Of a stretch of 64,000 nucleotides of DNA, positions 38,158 through 47,778 are shown piece after piece. The stretch lies in the NCBI GenBank assembly GCA_019090455.1, contig JAHRWA010000010.1, forward strand, positions 124,001 through 188,000. The letters run 5' to 3'. Each line of letters starts with the position of its first letter. The first letter of the stretch is position 1. A program made the position numbers and the translations under genes. The notes under the pieces are model-generated. The model searched no databases. It had not been told where the DNA came from and saw only the letters and a list, made by a program, of their open reading frames with translations. Source of the DNA: Pseudomonadales bacterium (GTDB lineage: Bacteria; Pseudomonadota; Gammaproteobacteria; Pseudomonadales; DC-out160).

Positions 38158-40050
38158 TTACCCTTTTGGCTTACTAATAGCAATCGATGCATTTTCGCGC
38201 CTGTTCCTGAGATAATCCTCAAACTGCGATTGGCCAAACTGGTTTGCTATGTAACGCCTTAGCTGAGCTTCTTCAGTATTGGATAAATTGTACTCACCTT
38301 CTTTCACTGCCGTCACGATAACTACAGTATAATTATTTCCCGTTTTTATACCGTCAATCGTTTTTTCTGCATCCGCTGCTTTTGGCATTTTAAAAATATG
38401 TTGCGCCAAACTATGCCCTAGCTCTGGTGAACGCCTCTTTACATCTGAGATTACTTTCCACTTAAGACCTGACTCAGCCTCGACATCACTAGCAGAAGCT
38501 CCATCTTTTAGCTTCTTAACAATATCTTGCCCTTTATTAGTCGCTTCCAAAGTTGCTTTTTGTACTAGTAACGTTTCGTAAATTTCGTCTCTCACTTCAG
38601 TTGCCGGCTTCACGTTTGCTGGCACATGTTCTATGACTCGGGCAACTATAGATTCCTGACGACTAATTTCAAGCACTTCAGTGTTGTTGCCGCTGAGTAA
38701 AACTTCATCTTCAAATAAAGCAGATACGATTTTATTAGATTCAAAAACACCGTCATTCTCAGTCCTATTTAACCAATCCGAGTGCATGATTTCTTTTCCA
38801 ATTAAGTCAGCTGGCCCCTCTAGATCCCCAGCCTCAAAAGCAACGTCTTTCAACTCATCGATTTTTTCATAATAAATATCTTCAGCTTGCTGAGTTTGAA
38901 GGTAATCTTGAATTTCCACCTTTTTCTCTGCAAAAGTGGGTAACTCTGGCTGCATAACTTCATCCAAACGAATTATATGAAACCCAAATTCCGTTTGTAC
39001 AACTTCTGATACTTGCCCTTCGTCCAAAGAAAACAAGGCATCTTCAAATTCTTTTGCATAAACTCCTTTACCCGCAAACTCTAAACTTCCCCCAACATCT
39101 TTCGACCCAGTATCATCTGAATAATCTTTAGCAAGTTCAACAAAATCAGCTCCAGCATTGAGCTTGGCTTTGATGTCATTGATCTTTTCCTTCGCTACTT
39201 CTTCAGTTTGAGTTTCACTAATTTCAAGCAGTATATGTGATGCTTTCCGCTCTTCCTGATCCTTTAGACCACTTAACACTACATCATACCGTGCCCGTAA
39301 CTCATCTTCTGAAATTGATGTCTCCGCGATAAAATCACTCACACTGACAGTGATATAATCGACCTTCACAACTTCTTCAGTCTTATATTTGTATTGGTTC
39401 TCTTCATAATATTGTGCAATTTCGTTCTCATCGACATTAGCTAAAGCTTTATAATCGAGATAGTTAACCTCCAACAAGGCCACGTCTCGCGATTGCCGGT
39501 CTATCATTATTAGCTTCTTTAGTTCGCCTTTCGTCGCAAAAGCCGAATCTACAAGCCCATTTTTTAGCTGCGCCACTATCAAATCGTAGCCCACCTCCTC
39601 GATAAACTGCTTCGGCCCGTAACCACTCTGCGTCACAAGGCGTTCAAATTGCTCTTGCGAAAAACGCCCATCTCGTTGAAATGAGGGGATCTCGGAGATA
39701 GCCTTATTCACCTGATTATTTGAAATTGCGAAATCGAACTCACTTACAGTTTGCTTCATGAGTAACCGACCAACAAGCCGTTCAATCACGCTTTCGCGCA
39801 AAAGTTCATCACTAATTAAATTGGAATCTGCATTTTCACCCATACGAGACATAACATCTCGACGTTGCATCTCCATCCCTCTTCCAAACTCTTGCTGCGA
39901 TATATCATCGCCATTAACGCTAGCAATGGGTTTTGGTGCATTAAGAACTCCAAATAGAGCCTCTGCTCCCATCAGTACGAACAATACAATCACAACAGCT
40001 AATATAGCCTTACCAACCCACCCTTTAATCATGTCTCTAAATGCTTGCAT
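38158..40050 (-). CDS. ppiD: Periplasmic folding chaperone PpiD
   Basis: PpiD is an inner-membrane-anchored chaperone near the Sec translocon that helps outer-membrane and periplasmic proteins fold. The 630-residue protein has one N-terminal span (about residues 14-36), a SurA-like chaperone region, a parvulin domain from about 263 to 360 (RKASHILLEI through FGFHIIRLDEV), and a long C-terminal chaperone part. It is the usual neighbour of hupB and lon. Its 3' end abuts the fabI terminator. Confidence 0.95.
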   Translation of the reverse strand: MQAFRDMIKGWVGKAILAVVIVLFVLMGAEALFGVLNAPKPIASVNGDDISQQEFGRGMEMQRRDVMSRMGENADSNLISDELLRESVIERLVGRLLMKQTVSEFDFAISNNQVNKAISEIPSFQRDGRFSQEQFERLVTQSGYGPKQFIEEVGYDLIVAQLKNGLVDSAFATKGELKKLIMIDRQSRDVALLEVNYLDYKALANVDENEIAQYYEENQYKYKTEEVVKVDYITVSVSDFIAETSISEDELRARYDVVLSGLKDQEERKASHILLEISETQTEEVAKEKINDIKAKLNAGADFVELAKDYSDDTGSKDVGGSLEFAGKGVYAKEFEDALFSLDEGQVSEVVQTEFGFHIIRLDEVMQPELPTFAEKKVEIQDYLQTQQAEDIYYEKIDELKDVAFEAGDLEGPADLIGKEIMHSDWLNRTENDGVFESNKIVSALFEDEVLLSGNNTEVLEISRQESIVARVIEHVPANVKPATEVRDEIYETLLVQKATLEATNKGQDIVKKLKDGASASDVEAESGLKWKVISDVKRRSPELGHSLAQHIFKMPKAADAEKTIDGIKTGNNYTVVIVTAVKEGEYNLSNTEEAQLRRYIANQFGQSQFEDYLRNRRENASIAISKPKG

Positions 40051-40148
40051 CTATCGATTTTCTCCAAGCTAAAAGTTTGAACAAATTCACACTACTTATA
40101 CGCAATGTCTTTCAAACAAGATTATAGTCAACTGCAAAGAATTCACTC

Positions 40149-40192
40149 TTAAGAAAAAGGGCGCAACCATATCGGTTACGCCCTTTTTCTTA
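40149..40192 (-). terminator. Intrinsic terminator downstream of hupB
   Basis: The arms TTAAGAAAAAGGGCG.AACC and GGTT.CGCCCTTTTTCTTAA pair with one mismatch around a short ATATC loop. It lies 34 bp after the hupB stop in the leftward direction, and the T-run follows the stem on that strand. Confidence 0.9.
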
Positions 40193-40225
40193 ATTGCCTC
40201 TCTAATCAACAGCTCTTCAGTCCAT

Positions 40226-40504
40226 TCAAGCTACATTTACTGCTTCTTTAAGTACTTTTCCAGCTTTGAAGCCAGGTATGCGAGCTGCAGGAATATCGAT
40301 GGGATCTCCTGTTCTAGGATTTCGCCCCGTTCTGGCTGCTCTTTCCTTCACACTAAAAGTACCAAATCCCACGAGCACTACTTGCTCCCCATTTGTTAGT
40401 GTTTCCGTCACTGTATCTAGCGTTGCATCCAATGCTCGGCCTGCCACCGCCTTAGGTATATCAGCTGCTGCAGCAATGGCGTCGATGAGCTCAGATTTAT
40501 TCAA
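40226..40504 (-). CDS. hupB: DNA-binding protein HU-beta
   Basis: A 92-residue nucleoid protein that binds and bends DNA as a homo- or heterodimer. The sequence follows HU throughout: [27 protein letters not shown], the [24 protein letters not shown] beta-arm with the intercalating proline region, and the C-terminal [12 protein letters not shown]. It has a strong upstream promoter (40688-40717) and its own terminator, so it is transcribed independently within the lon-hupB-ppiD block. Confidence 0.97.
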   Translation of the reverse strand: MNKSELIDAIAAAADIPKAVAGRALDATLDTVTETLTNGEQVVLVGFGTFSVKERAARTGRNPRTGDPIDIPAARIPGFKAGKVLKEAVNVA

Positions 40505-40687
40505 AGTACTTCCCCTTTAATTCTGTAGTAAAACTAATTCCGAGAGAGAGAAACAATAAGAGTGTATCTAAACCACCATTAATATTCCCCCAATATCAGT
40601 GGCTATTAGCTGTAAAACAATGCGCTTAGCTGCCATGGTACGCGTTGAACGCGAATCATCTGATAACTCGAAATATTCGGAACGGCA

Positions 40688-40717
40688 TTTATACCAACTG
40701 CCTGAAACCCTTGTCAA
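40688..40717 (-). promoter_or_regulatory. Strong sigma-70 promoter of hupB
   Basis: On the minus strand, a consensus -35 TTGACA (40717-40712) is followed by an 18-bp spacer and -10 TATAAA (40693-40688). The predicted transcript start is near 40681. This is among the closest matches to consensus in the window and fits an abundant nucleoid protein. Confidence 0.8.
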
Positions 40718-40754
40718 GAAAAGGCTCTAGCGATTTTAACAATCTGGCATTGAC

Positions 40755-40799
40755 CGAGAAAACAAGCCACTTGCTACCCTATTTTCTCGTAAGATCACA
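40755..40799 (-). other. Inverted repeat just after the lon stop
   Basis: CGAGAAAA (40755-40762) pairs with TTTTCTCG (40792-40799), with a CAAG-CCA-CTTG inner hairpin possible in the loop. It begins 9 bp after lon. There is no T-run, so it is a weak terminator or a 3' RNA structure. Confidence 0.4.
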
Positions 40800-40807
40800 T
40801 CAACAAC

Positions 40808-43234
40808 TTAATGCCGACTCAAACCAGAAGAATCGGAATCAACCGGTTTTTCAGAAGCCGCTAACTGCTCCTTAATTTCTTTCTCGCTAAGAGGGTCAGG
40901 CATACGCTGTAAAGCAATCTCTAGCACTTGATCTATCCATTCAACTGGATGTATATCTAGATCTTGCTTAATATTTTGAGGAACTTCCGCTAAATCCCTC
41001 TCATTCTCTTTCGGAATAATAACTGTCTTAATTCCACCTCGATGTGCGGCAAGCAATTTCTCTTTCAATCCGCCAATGGGTAGCACCTGCCCACGCAATG
41101 TAATTTCTCCAGTCATCGCCACATCAGCCTTAACTGATATGTCCGTTAACACCGACACTAGCGCCGTACACATACCAATACCTGCGCTAGGGCCGTCTTT
41201 TGGAGTCGCGCCTTCAGGCACATGAATATGTAAGTCATGCTTTTCATGGAAATCATGTGCAATACCCAAAATATTAGATCGACTTCTAACGACAGTAAGG
41301 GCCGCTTGGATTGACTCCTGCATCACATCACCGAGAGAACCGGTTTTGGTTTGACGACCTTTACCCCTGACAGCTACGGCTTCAATTGTTAACAACTCAC
41401 CACCTACACTAGTCCACGCCAAGCCTGTTACCTGGCCAATACGATCTTCTTCCTCAGCTTTACCATAATTAAACTTGCGAACACCGCTAAAGTTTTCCAG
41501 CACGCTATGTGAGATTTTCTCTTCCATTATACTTTTTCCCAACACGTGTTTTTTTACTACTTTTCGGCATACTTTCGCAATTTCCCTCTCTAAACCGCGA
41601 ACCCCTGCTTCTCTCGTAAAATATCGAATTAGGTCTCTAATGGCGGCATCGTCAAAGGCTATTTCATTAGCCTTTAAGCCATTATTTTCTAGCTGCTTCG
41701 GTATCAAATATTGCTTCGCTATATTAACCTTTTCGTCTTCGGTATAGCCGGGTATTCGAATCACTTCCATCCGATCTAATAAAGGGGACGGGATATTCAT
41801 CGAATTGGATGTACAGATAAACATCACATCAGACAGATCATAATCCACCTCTAGATAGTGATCATTAAACGTATTATTTTGTTCGGGATCTAACACTTCC
41901 AGCAAAGCAGACGCTGGATCACCTCTCATATCCACGCCCATTTTATCAATTTCATCCAATAGAAATAGTGGGTTTTTAACTCCCGCTTTCGATATTTTTT
42001 GAATTAACTTACCGGGCATAGAACCAATATAAGTTCTACGGTGCCCCCTTATTTCAGCTTCATCCCTAACCCCACCTAAAGCCATTCGTACATACTTACG
42101 GTTAGTCGCTTTAGCAATCGATTTCCCCAAAGAAGTCTTACCAACTCCAGGAGGACCGACTAAACAAAGCACAGGGCCATTAAGTTTTTTCACTCGCATC
42201 TGGACTGCTAAATACTCCAGAATCCTATCTTTAACTTCTTCTAAACCATAATGATCTGAATCGAGTATGTTACTGGCCTTTTCCAAATCGTGCCTGACTT
42301 TACTGCGCTTTTTCCATGGAATATTAACCATCCAATCAATATAACTTCGAACAACTGTCGCCTCAGCAGACATAGGCGACATCATTTTAAGTTTATTTAA
42401 CTCACTGTTAGATTTATCCAACGCCTCTTTAGGCATTCCTGATTCTTTAATTTTATTTTCAAGTTCATCGATATCACTAGCGCCATTATCTAAGTCTCCT
42501 AACTCCTTTTGAATAGCCTTCATCTGCTCGTTTAAATAATACTCGCGTTGGCTTTTTTCCATTTGTTTCTTAACACGCCCACGAATTCTTTTTTCAACCT
42601 GGAGCAAATCAATCTCCGACTCCATCATTCCCATTAAATGTTCTAAGCGCTCCCTAAGATCGATCATTTCCAATATGTTTTGCTTTTCTTCTAATTTAAG
42701 AGCCATATGAGCAGCAATGGTATCGGCTAAACGGCTGGGCTCTTCAATACTAGAGACTGATGTGAGAACCTCGGGTGGCACTTTTTTACTCAACTTAACG
42801 TATTGTTCAAATTGCGACATCATTGAACGTACTAAAACGTCAACCTCTCTTTCTGAAAGGGAATCTGAGTTTATTTCTTCTATATCTCCAACGATATGGG
42901 TGTCAATTGACTTAACGGCTTTTACAGTCGCCCGATAATTCCCTTCAACAAGAACCTTTACCGTGCCATCTGGTAACTTGAGTAACTGTAAAATTGTCGA
43001 TACAGTGCCAATTGGAAATATATCTTCTTGCGTGGGTTCATCCTGAGTCGCATTTTTTTGCGCGACTAACAATATCTGTTTATCATCGCTCATCGCAGCC
43101 TCAAGCGCTTTTATAGATTTCTCTCGACCAACAAATAGAGGAATAACCATATGAGGGTAAACAACCACATCACGCAGGGGTAACAAAGGTATATCCTTTA
43201 TTACCGTCACGTCTGTTGAACTTGAATCTTGCAT
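40808..43234 (-). CDS. lon: ATP-dependent protease Lon (La)
   Basis: Lon degrades misfolded and regulatory proteins. The 808-residue protein has the N-terminal LON domain (from IPLLPLRDVVVYPHMVIPLFVGR), a coiled-coil, and an AAA+ module with Walker A GPPGVGKTS near residue 358 and Walker B LFLLDEIDKM. The serine protease domain has catalytic Ser near 680 in KDGPSAGIGM and Lys near 722 in GGLKEKLLAAHRGG. It lies downstream of clpX. A very long palindromic terminator separates it from clpX. No sigma-32 promoter is obvious in the 250-bp leader. Confidence 0.97.
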   Translation of the reverse strand: MQDSSSTDVTVIKDIPLLPLRDVVVYPHMVIPLFVGREKSIKALEAAMSDDKQILLVAQKNATQDEPTQEDIFPIGTVSTILQLLKLPDGTVKVLVEGNYRATVKAVKSIDTHIVGDIEEINSDSLSEREVDVLVRSMMSQFEQYVKLSKKVPPEVLTSVSSIEEPSRLADTIAAHMALKLEEKQNILEMIDLRERLEHLMGMMESEIDLLQVEKRIRGRVKKQMEKSQREYYLNEQMKAIQKELGDLDNGASDIDELENKIKESGMPKEALDKSNSELNKLKMMSPMSAEATVVRSYIDWMVNIPWKKRSKVRHDLEKASNILDSDHYGLEEVKDRILEYLAVQMRVKKLNGPVLCLVGPPGVGKTSLGKSIAKATNRKYVRMALGGVRDEAEIRGHRRTYIGSMPGKLIQKISKAGVKNPLFLLDEIDKMGVDMRGDPASALLEVLDPEQNNTFNDHYLEVDYDLSDVMFICTSNSMNIPSPLLDRMEVIRIPGYTEDEKVNIAKQYLIPKQLENNGLKANEIAFDDAAIRDLIRYFTREAGVRGLEREIAKVCRKVVKKHVLGKSIMEEKISHSVLENFSGVRKFNYGKAEEEDRIGQVTGLAWTSVGGELLTIEAVAVRGKGRQTKTGSLGDVMQESIQAALTVVRSRSNILGIAHDFHEKHDLHIHVPEGATPKDGPSAGIGMCTALVSVLTDISVKADVAMTGEITLRGQVLPIGGLKEKLLAAHRGGIKTVIIPKENERDLAEVPQNIKQDLDIHPVEWIDQVLEIALQRMPDPLSEKEIKEQLAASEKPVDSDSSGLSRH

Positions 43235-43380
43235 AAACTTTTACCTTGCTCAAAGACTGGATTAAATCAATTATCTAGAAACCTGTAAGTTATACTTGGG
43301 GCAAATCACCTAATTACAATAGTGTTTTTTGTTTGACTCCACTGCTACCCTTCTTAAATCCATGTGCACTTTATAAAACA

Positions 43381-43454
43381 CAGTTTTCACTTAATGTAGA
43401 ATAAAAAAAGGGACCACAAGGTCCCTTTTTTTATTCTACATTAAGTGAAAACTG
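43381..43454. terminator. Very long perfect palindrome / terminator between clpX and lon
   Basis: Arms of 35 bp (43381-43415 and 43420-43454) are exactly complementary around the loop ACAA. The inner part (AAAAAAAGGGACC and GGTCCCTTTTTTT) is an ordinary intrinsic terminator downstream of clpX. The outer 15 bp or so extend the stem well beyond need. It could terminate in both directions. Confidence 0.9.
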
Positions 43455-43487
43455 CATTGCTGTTCCATTGATATATCACACCAACAA

Positions 43488-44786
43488 TTAACTCTCCGGC
43501 ATTGCTTTTTGTTGTTCATTATTTTCGTAAATCAGCATCGGTTCAGAATCCCCTTTGATAACGGATTCATCAATTACTACTTTGGAAACATTCTCCATCG
43601 AAGGAACTTCATACATAGTATCAAGTAGAACCGACTCCAAAATAGAACGTAATCCACGAGCACCTGTTTTACGCTCCATCGCCTTATTTGCAATCGAGCG
43701 TAAAGCATCTTCTCTAAAGTCTAGATCAACTCCTTCCATATCAAACAATTTTTGATACTGCTTAATGAGTGAATTTTTTGGTTCTTTGAGAATCTGGATT
43801 AACGCCTCTTCGTCTAATTCGGTTAAAGTGGCTAAAACGGGTAACCTCCCTACAAATTCAGGTATCAACCCATATTTAACTAAATCCTCCGGCTCTACTT
43901 CTACAAGCGTTTCGCCAATTTTCTTGACGTCATCTTTACCCTTTACCAGCGCTGAGAAACCAATTCCGCTTTTTTCCGACCTGTCTCGTATAACCTTCTC
44001 TAGGCCAGCAAAAGCACCTCCACAAACAAAGAGTATGCTTGATGTATCAACCTGCAAGAACTCCTGCTGCGGGTGTTTACGCCCCCCCTGAGGAGGAACC
44101 GAAGCAACGGTCCCTTCAATCAACTTCAGCAATGCCTGCTGTACACCTTCTCCAGAAACATCTCTAGTGATTGAAGGGTTATCCGATTTTCTCGAAATTT
44201 TGTCTATTTCGTCGATATAGACAATTCCCATTTGCGCTTTTTCAACATCATAATCGCATTTCTGCAACAACTTCTGAATGATGTTTTCAACGTCCTCCCC
44301 CACATAACCTGCCTCAGTTAATGTAGTAGCGTCAGCAATTGTAAATGGGACATTCAAAAGCCGTGCTAGCGTTTCAGCTAATAACGTTTTCCCTGAACCG
44401 GTGGGGCCAATTAGCAATATATTACTTTTGCCCAACTCGACCTCTTCAGCTCCCTTACTCGACTTGAGCTCTCCAACTCTTAACCGCTTATAATGATTAT
44501 AAACTGCTACAGATAATACTTTCTTAGCTCGCTCTTGGCCGATGACATAATCGTCAAGAATAGTCTTCACTTCTATCGGCGTTGGTAACTTATCACCAGT
44601 GCTCTCAGTTGTATCTTCTTGAACCTCTTCACGAATAATGTCGTTGCATAAATCAACGCACTCATCGCAAATAAACACTGAAGGCCCTGCTATTAACTTT
44701 CTAACCTCGTGCTGACTCTTACCGCAAAATGAACAGTAAAGCAGTTTACTGCCATCATCACCTTTACCGTCGCGTTCGTCTGTCAT
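43488..44786 (-). CDS. clpX: ATP-dependent unfoldase ClpX
   Basis: ClpX recognises, unfolds and feeds substrates into ClpP. The 432-residue protein begins with a C4 zinc domain (Cys18, Cys21, Cys40, Cys43), followed by an AAA+ core with Walker [14 protein letters not shown] and Walker [11 protein letters not shown]. It has the pore loop GYVGED and the ClpP-binding IGF loop (SGIGFSALV) near residue 271. It follows clpP by 266 bp, a gap that includes a hairpin and a possible heat-shock promoter. Confidence 0.97.
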   Translation of the reverse strand: MTDERDGKGDDGSKLLYCSFCGKSQHEVRKLIAGPSVFICDECVDLCNDIIREEVQEDTTESTGDKLPTPIEVKTILDDYVIGQERAKKVLSVAVYNHYKRLRVGELKSSKGAEEVELGKSNILLIGPTGSGKTLLAETLARLLNVPFTIADATTLTEAGYVGEDVENIIQKLLQKCDYDVEKAQMGIVYIDEIDKISRKSDNPSITRDVSGEGVQQALLKLIEGTVASVPPQGGRKHPQQEFLQVDTSSILFVCGGAFAGLEKVIRDRSEKSGIGFSALVKGKDDVKKIGETLVEVEPEDLVKYGLIPEFVGRLPVLATLTELDEEALIQILKEPKNSLIKQYQKLFDMEGVDLDFREDALRSIANKAMERKTGARGLRSILESVLLDTMYEVPSMENVSKVVIDESVIKGDSEPMLIYENNEQQKAMPES

Positions 44787-44942
44787 GAACCTTCCTCACT
44801 AATACTGCTGTAGTGTTTAAGTTACAAAAGTACCAAATTATATGACCCCAGATAAAAGGCCTATCTTTATATTAGACGCCTTATCTTCGAAGTCTCAACC
44901 AATCTATTTTTTTATCAAAAAACTAACACATCTTTAATTCAA

Positions 44943-44970
44943 GATTCGGGTAATTTCGATATTTTTCAAG
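44943..44970 (-). promoter_or_regulatory. Possible sigma-32 (heat-shock) promoter of clpX
   Basis: On the minus strand, CTTGAAA (44970-44964) exactly matches the sigma-32 -35. After a 13-bp spacer, CCCGAATC (44950-44943) is a partial match to the CCCCATNT -10. It lies about 160 bp before the clpX ATG. A heat-shock promoter between clpP and clpX is biologically sensible, but the -10 is imperfect. Confidence 0.4.
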
Positions 44971-44977
44971 TTTTTCA

Positions 44978-45005
44978 GGCAATTTAATAAAAAAATTAAA
45001 TTGCC
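44978..45005 (-). other. Stem-loop in the clpP-clpX spacer
   Basis: GGCAATTTAAT (44978-44988) pairs with ATTAAATTGCC (44995-45005) around a loop of six A (T on the coding strand). It lies 48 bp after the clpP stop, before the possible clpX heat-shock promoter. It may attenuate transcription or stabilise the clpP mRNA 3' end. Confidence 0.5.
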
Positions 45006-45052
45006 TTCCATACAGCTTAACGCTGACTAAAACTTATTTCATTGTTTTTATT

Positions 45053-45730
45053 CTATTTATCGTTGGATCTACTATTAAGAACATGGTCGATAATCCCATA
45101 CTCGGCAGCATCTGCCGCACTCATAAAATTATCTCGATCGGTGTCTTGCTCAATAGTCTTGAGATCCTTGCCTGTATGAGTGACAAATATTTCGTTAAGC
45201 TTTTGTTTAGTATCGAGTATTTCTTTAGCGTGTATCTCAAAATCAGATGCTTGCCCCTGAAACCCGCCTAAAGGCTGATGTATCATGACTCGCGAGTTAG
45301 GCAGACAATAACGTTTATCCGCAGCGCCAGCAGTTAATAACAACGCTCCCATACTGCATGCCTGGCCAACACACATTGTACTAACATCAGGCTTAATAAA
45401 TTGCATGGTGTCATAAATAGCCATTCCAGCGGTGACGGAACCGCCAGGTGAATTAATATAGAGGTGAATATCCTTGTCGGGATTTTCAGATTCTAAGAAC
45501 AACATTTGTGCAACGATTAAGTTAGCCATGTGGTCCTCAACCTGGCCAACCATAAATATGACTCTTTCTTTCAATAATCGAGAAAAAATATCAAAGGATC
45601 TCTCGCCCCTGGCCGTTTGCTCTACCACCATCGGCACCAATCCGGAATTAGAAATATTGGATTGGGTTAAGCTCGATTGACCAGCACCCGCGATTATCCC
45701 TGAGAAACCACCATCATGTATATTTGACAT
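45053..45730 (-). CDS. clpP: ATP-dependent Clp protease proteolytic subunit ClpP
   Basis: The peptidase core of ClpXP/ClpAP. The 225-residue precursor has the catalytic triad Ser126 (GQACSMGA), His151 (MIHQPLGG) and Asp200. The mature protein probably begins near residue 31 ([17 protein letters not shown]). That leaves a propeptide of about 30 residues, roughly twice that of E. coli, rich in Ser, Gly and Asn. Downstream methionines do not offer a better start. It follows tig, separated by a terminator. Confidence 0.96.
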   Translation of the reverse strand: MSNIHDGGFSGIIAGAGQSSLTQSNISNSGLVPMVVEQTARGERSFDIFSRLLKERVIFMVGQVEDHMANLIVAQMLFLESENPDKDIHLYINSPGGSVTAGMAIYDTMQFIKPDVSTMCVGQACSMGALLLTAGAADKRYCLPNSRVMIHQPLGGFQGQASDFEIHAKEILDTKQKLNEIFVTHTGKDLKTIEQDTDRDNFMSAADAAEYGIIDHVLNSRSNDK

Positions 45731-45841
45731 AATTCGTATCCTTAAACTACGATTTTTTAATCTACATAAAATTGAATTTGCTATAAATCTAGACCACTAT
45801 TTTTGTAAAATATTTAAATCTCAAAACCAAGATCAAAACAC

Positions 45842-45881
45842 TTTACTAAGCTGGACATTCAGTAAGTTAGAACTTAGTAAA
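45842..45881. other. Inverted repeat upstream of clpP
   Basis: TTTACTAAG (45842-45850) and CTTAGTAAA (45873-45881) form a perfect 9-bp inverted pair with a 22-bp spacer, about 110 bp before the clpP start. It could be an operator or chance in AT-rich DNA. Confidence 0.35.
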
Positions 45882-45949
45882 TGCTTCACTGTTTATAATA
45901 AAAGTGTGCCAATAATGATAGTCCTTTGCGGTAGGGCTAGCGAATTTAA

Positions 45950-45991
45950 TTAAAAAAAATGCGATCATATTATTGATCGCATTTTTTTTAA
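45950..45991 (-). terminator. Intrinsic terminator of tig
   Basis: Perfect 18-bp arms (45950-45967 and 45974-45991) hold TGCGATCA/TGATCGCA with eight-base A and T runs. It lies 27 bp after the tig stop in the leftward direction. Confidence 0.9.
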
Positions 45992-46017
45992 ACAAACTTT
46001 ATTACTCGCAGCGGGAA

Positions 46018-47352
46018 TTATGCAGGTTTTTCCTCCCCCTCCGATTCAGCGGGCGGTTCTGGATTCATCAGCTCCTTATAGCTACAAACCTTTTCTGTCA
46101 CTTGAGCCAACGCCATAATATGATCAATAACCTGCTCCTCCAACACTACAGACTCAATCTGCTGCAATTGCTCTTGATTAGAGTAGTAGTGCTTAACTAG
46201 CTCTTCAGGCTTTTCATACGTGGAAGCCATATCATCGATAAATGCTTTCACTTTATCAGCGTCAGCGGTAATTTCCTTTGTTTTAATTATCTCGCTTAAT
46301 GCCAACCCCAACTTAACTGAACGTTCGGCTTGATCTTTAAACAATTCAGCTGGCAACATATTTGGATCTAGGTTTTGACCACCACCAAACTGCTTAAACA
46401 TGGCTTGTCGCTGACGATCAATTTCTCCGTCCACCAAGGAACTAGGGACATCAAATTCGTTATTCGCTAAGAGCCCATCCATCACTTCAGCTTTGATCTT
46501 ATTTTTAATGGTACTCTTCAGTTCCCGCGTCATATTATTCATGATTTCTTCGCGAAACTTTTCTTCACCACCTTCTTTCACACCAAATTGCTCATAAAAG
46601 CTATCGTTCAATTCAGGTAATGAAACAGCATTGACCTTAGTCACGGTGATTTTAAATTGGACCTGCTGCCCTTTAAGATCTTCGCTATTATAATCTTCAG
46701 GAAACGAGAGATCTAAAACTATAGCGTCTCCTGCACTAGCACCTATAACCCCATCTTCAAAACCTGGAATCATACTATTCGATCCCAATTCTAGGGGAGA
46801 TTCCTCAGCACTACCCCCCTCAAACGGCTCTCCGTCCTTCGTACCAACATAATCAATTATAACCTGGTCTCCGGATGCAGCTTCCCCTTCCTTCTCCACC
46901 CATTCCTTACGTTGCCCGCGCAAAGTTTCAATCATTTCGTCAATATCGTCGTCACTAATATCTGCCGAGACTTTAGATACCGAAATTTGATCCAGACCAT
47001 CAATTTCTATCTCTGGGTATATCTCGATGATTGCTATATATTCAAGATTGGACCCGGCTTCATCTGTTTTGGGCTCAATTTTCGGCATTCCAGCTGGCTG
47101 TAACTTCTCCTGAGTCACTGCCTCAAAATAAGTTTTTTGAATAACATCCCCAACCACTTCGGCACGCACTGAAGCACCAAATCGTCTCTTAACTTCTCTA
47201 ACGGGGACTTTGCCCGGTCGAAAGCCATCTAAACGTACTTGCTTGGCTGTTTCTTTCAACTTCGCGAGAACAGCACTGTCAATTTCTTCCGCTGGGATTT
47301 CGACGGTTAGACGCCGCTCTAAACCGGCTGTAGTTTCAACTGAGACTTGCAT
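46018..47352 (-). CDS. tig: Trigger factor (ribosome-bound chaperone)
   Basis: Trigger factor meets nascent chains at the ribosome exit. The 444-residue protein has an N-terminal ribosome-binding domain with the signature GFRPGKVPVREVKRRFG. The FKBP-like prolyl isomerase domain runs from about residue 160 to 245 (GDQVIIDYVGTKDGEPFEGG). A helical C-terminal chaperone domain follows and ends with an acidic, Pro/Glu-rich tail. Length and order match the family, and it heads the tig-clpP-clpX-lon block. Confidence 0.96.
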   Translation of the reverse strand: MQVSVETTAGLERRLTVEIPAEEIDSAVLAKLKETAKQVRLDGFRPGKVPVREVKRRFGASVRAEVVGDVIQKTYFEAVTQEKLQPAGMPKIEPKTDEAGSNLEYIAIIEIYPEIEIDGLDQISVSKVSADISDDDIDEMIETLRGQRKEWVEKEGEAASGDQVIIDYVGTKDGEPFEGGSAEESPLELGSNSMIPGFEDGVIGASAGDAIVLDLSFPEDYNSEDLKGQQVQFKITVTKVNAVSLPELNDSFYEQFGVKEGGEEKFREEIMNNMTRELKSTIKNKIKAEVMDGLLANNEFDVPSSLVDGEIDRQRQAMFKQFGGGQNLDPNMLPAELFKDQAERSVKLGLALSEIIKTKEITADADKVKAFIDDMASTYEKPEELVKHYYSNQEQLQQIESVVLEEQVIDHIMALAQVTEKVCSYKELMNPEPPAESEGEEKPA

Positions 47353-47494
47353 AGCACCCTCGGTGGTTTAACTATTTATAAATATATTTTATATCGCGTA
47401 ATTTATTACTTAGGTATGGAGAAATTCGAAATCGGCATACAATTTAGTAAAATGAACCATGCCGATAGTGGACCTAAAAAATTAAAAGCGAAAA

Positions 47495-47571
47495 TGGGGT
47501 GAACGAAGGGGTTTGAACCCTCGACCGCCGGAATCACAATCCGGAGCTCTACCAACTGAGCTACGCTCACC
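47495..47571 (-). tRNA. tRNA-His (GTG)
   Basis: A 77-nt gene on the minus strand with an encoded CCA end. It has the extra G at position -1 paired with discriminator C, the hallmark of tRNA-His. The anticodon loop reads TTGTGAT with anticodon GTG. The acceptor, D, anticodon and T stems all close (one G-T pair in the acceptor). It is the last of three tRNA genes. Confidence 0.96.
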
Positions 47572-47778
47572 ATAAATCGATACATTAATTCTGCTTGTAC
47601 GTACTACCCTAATGTCTTGCCTATTGTAAGTCTTACTTCCAGCTGGACGCAGTCATATAAAGCTCAAGTACGAAAAAGTCTCTTTTTAATATATACGGAA
47701 ATCAATAAGCTGCCGTATTAACCGAAATTGACTTCTTCTGTGTCAATAGACTCTATTATTAACCAATACCGTATATAG

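Larger units (their letters stand above)
40505..40807. other. 303-bp hupB-lon spacer
   Basis: It contains the strong hupB promoter (40688-40717) and a lon 3' inverted repeat (40755-40799). The hupB leader would be about 175 nt, long enough for an RNA regulatory element. No ORF is supported. Confidence 0.5.

Noticed and set aside
40505..40807. Small gene in the hupB-lon gap (76-codon frame at 40645-40875)
   Set aside because: It overlaps the consensus hupB promoter and runs into lon on the opposite strand; no ribosome site.
47353..47494. A fourth tRNA (Leu), as in the Pseudomonas cluster
   Set aside because: No acceptor or T-arm consensus is present between tRNA-His and tig.
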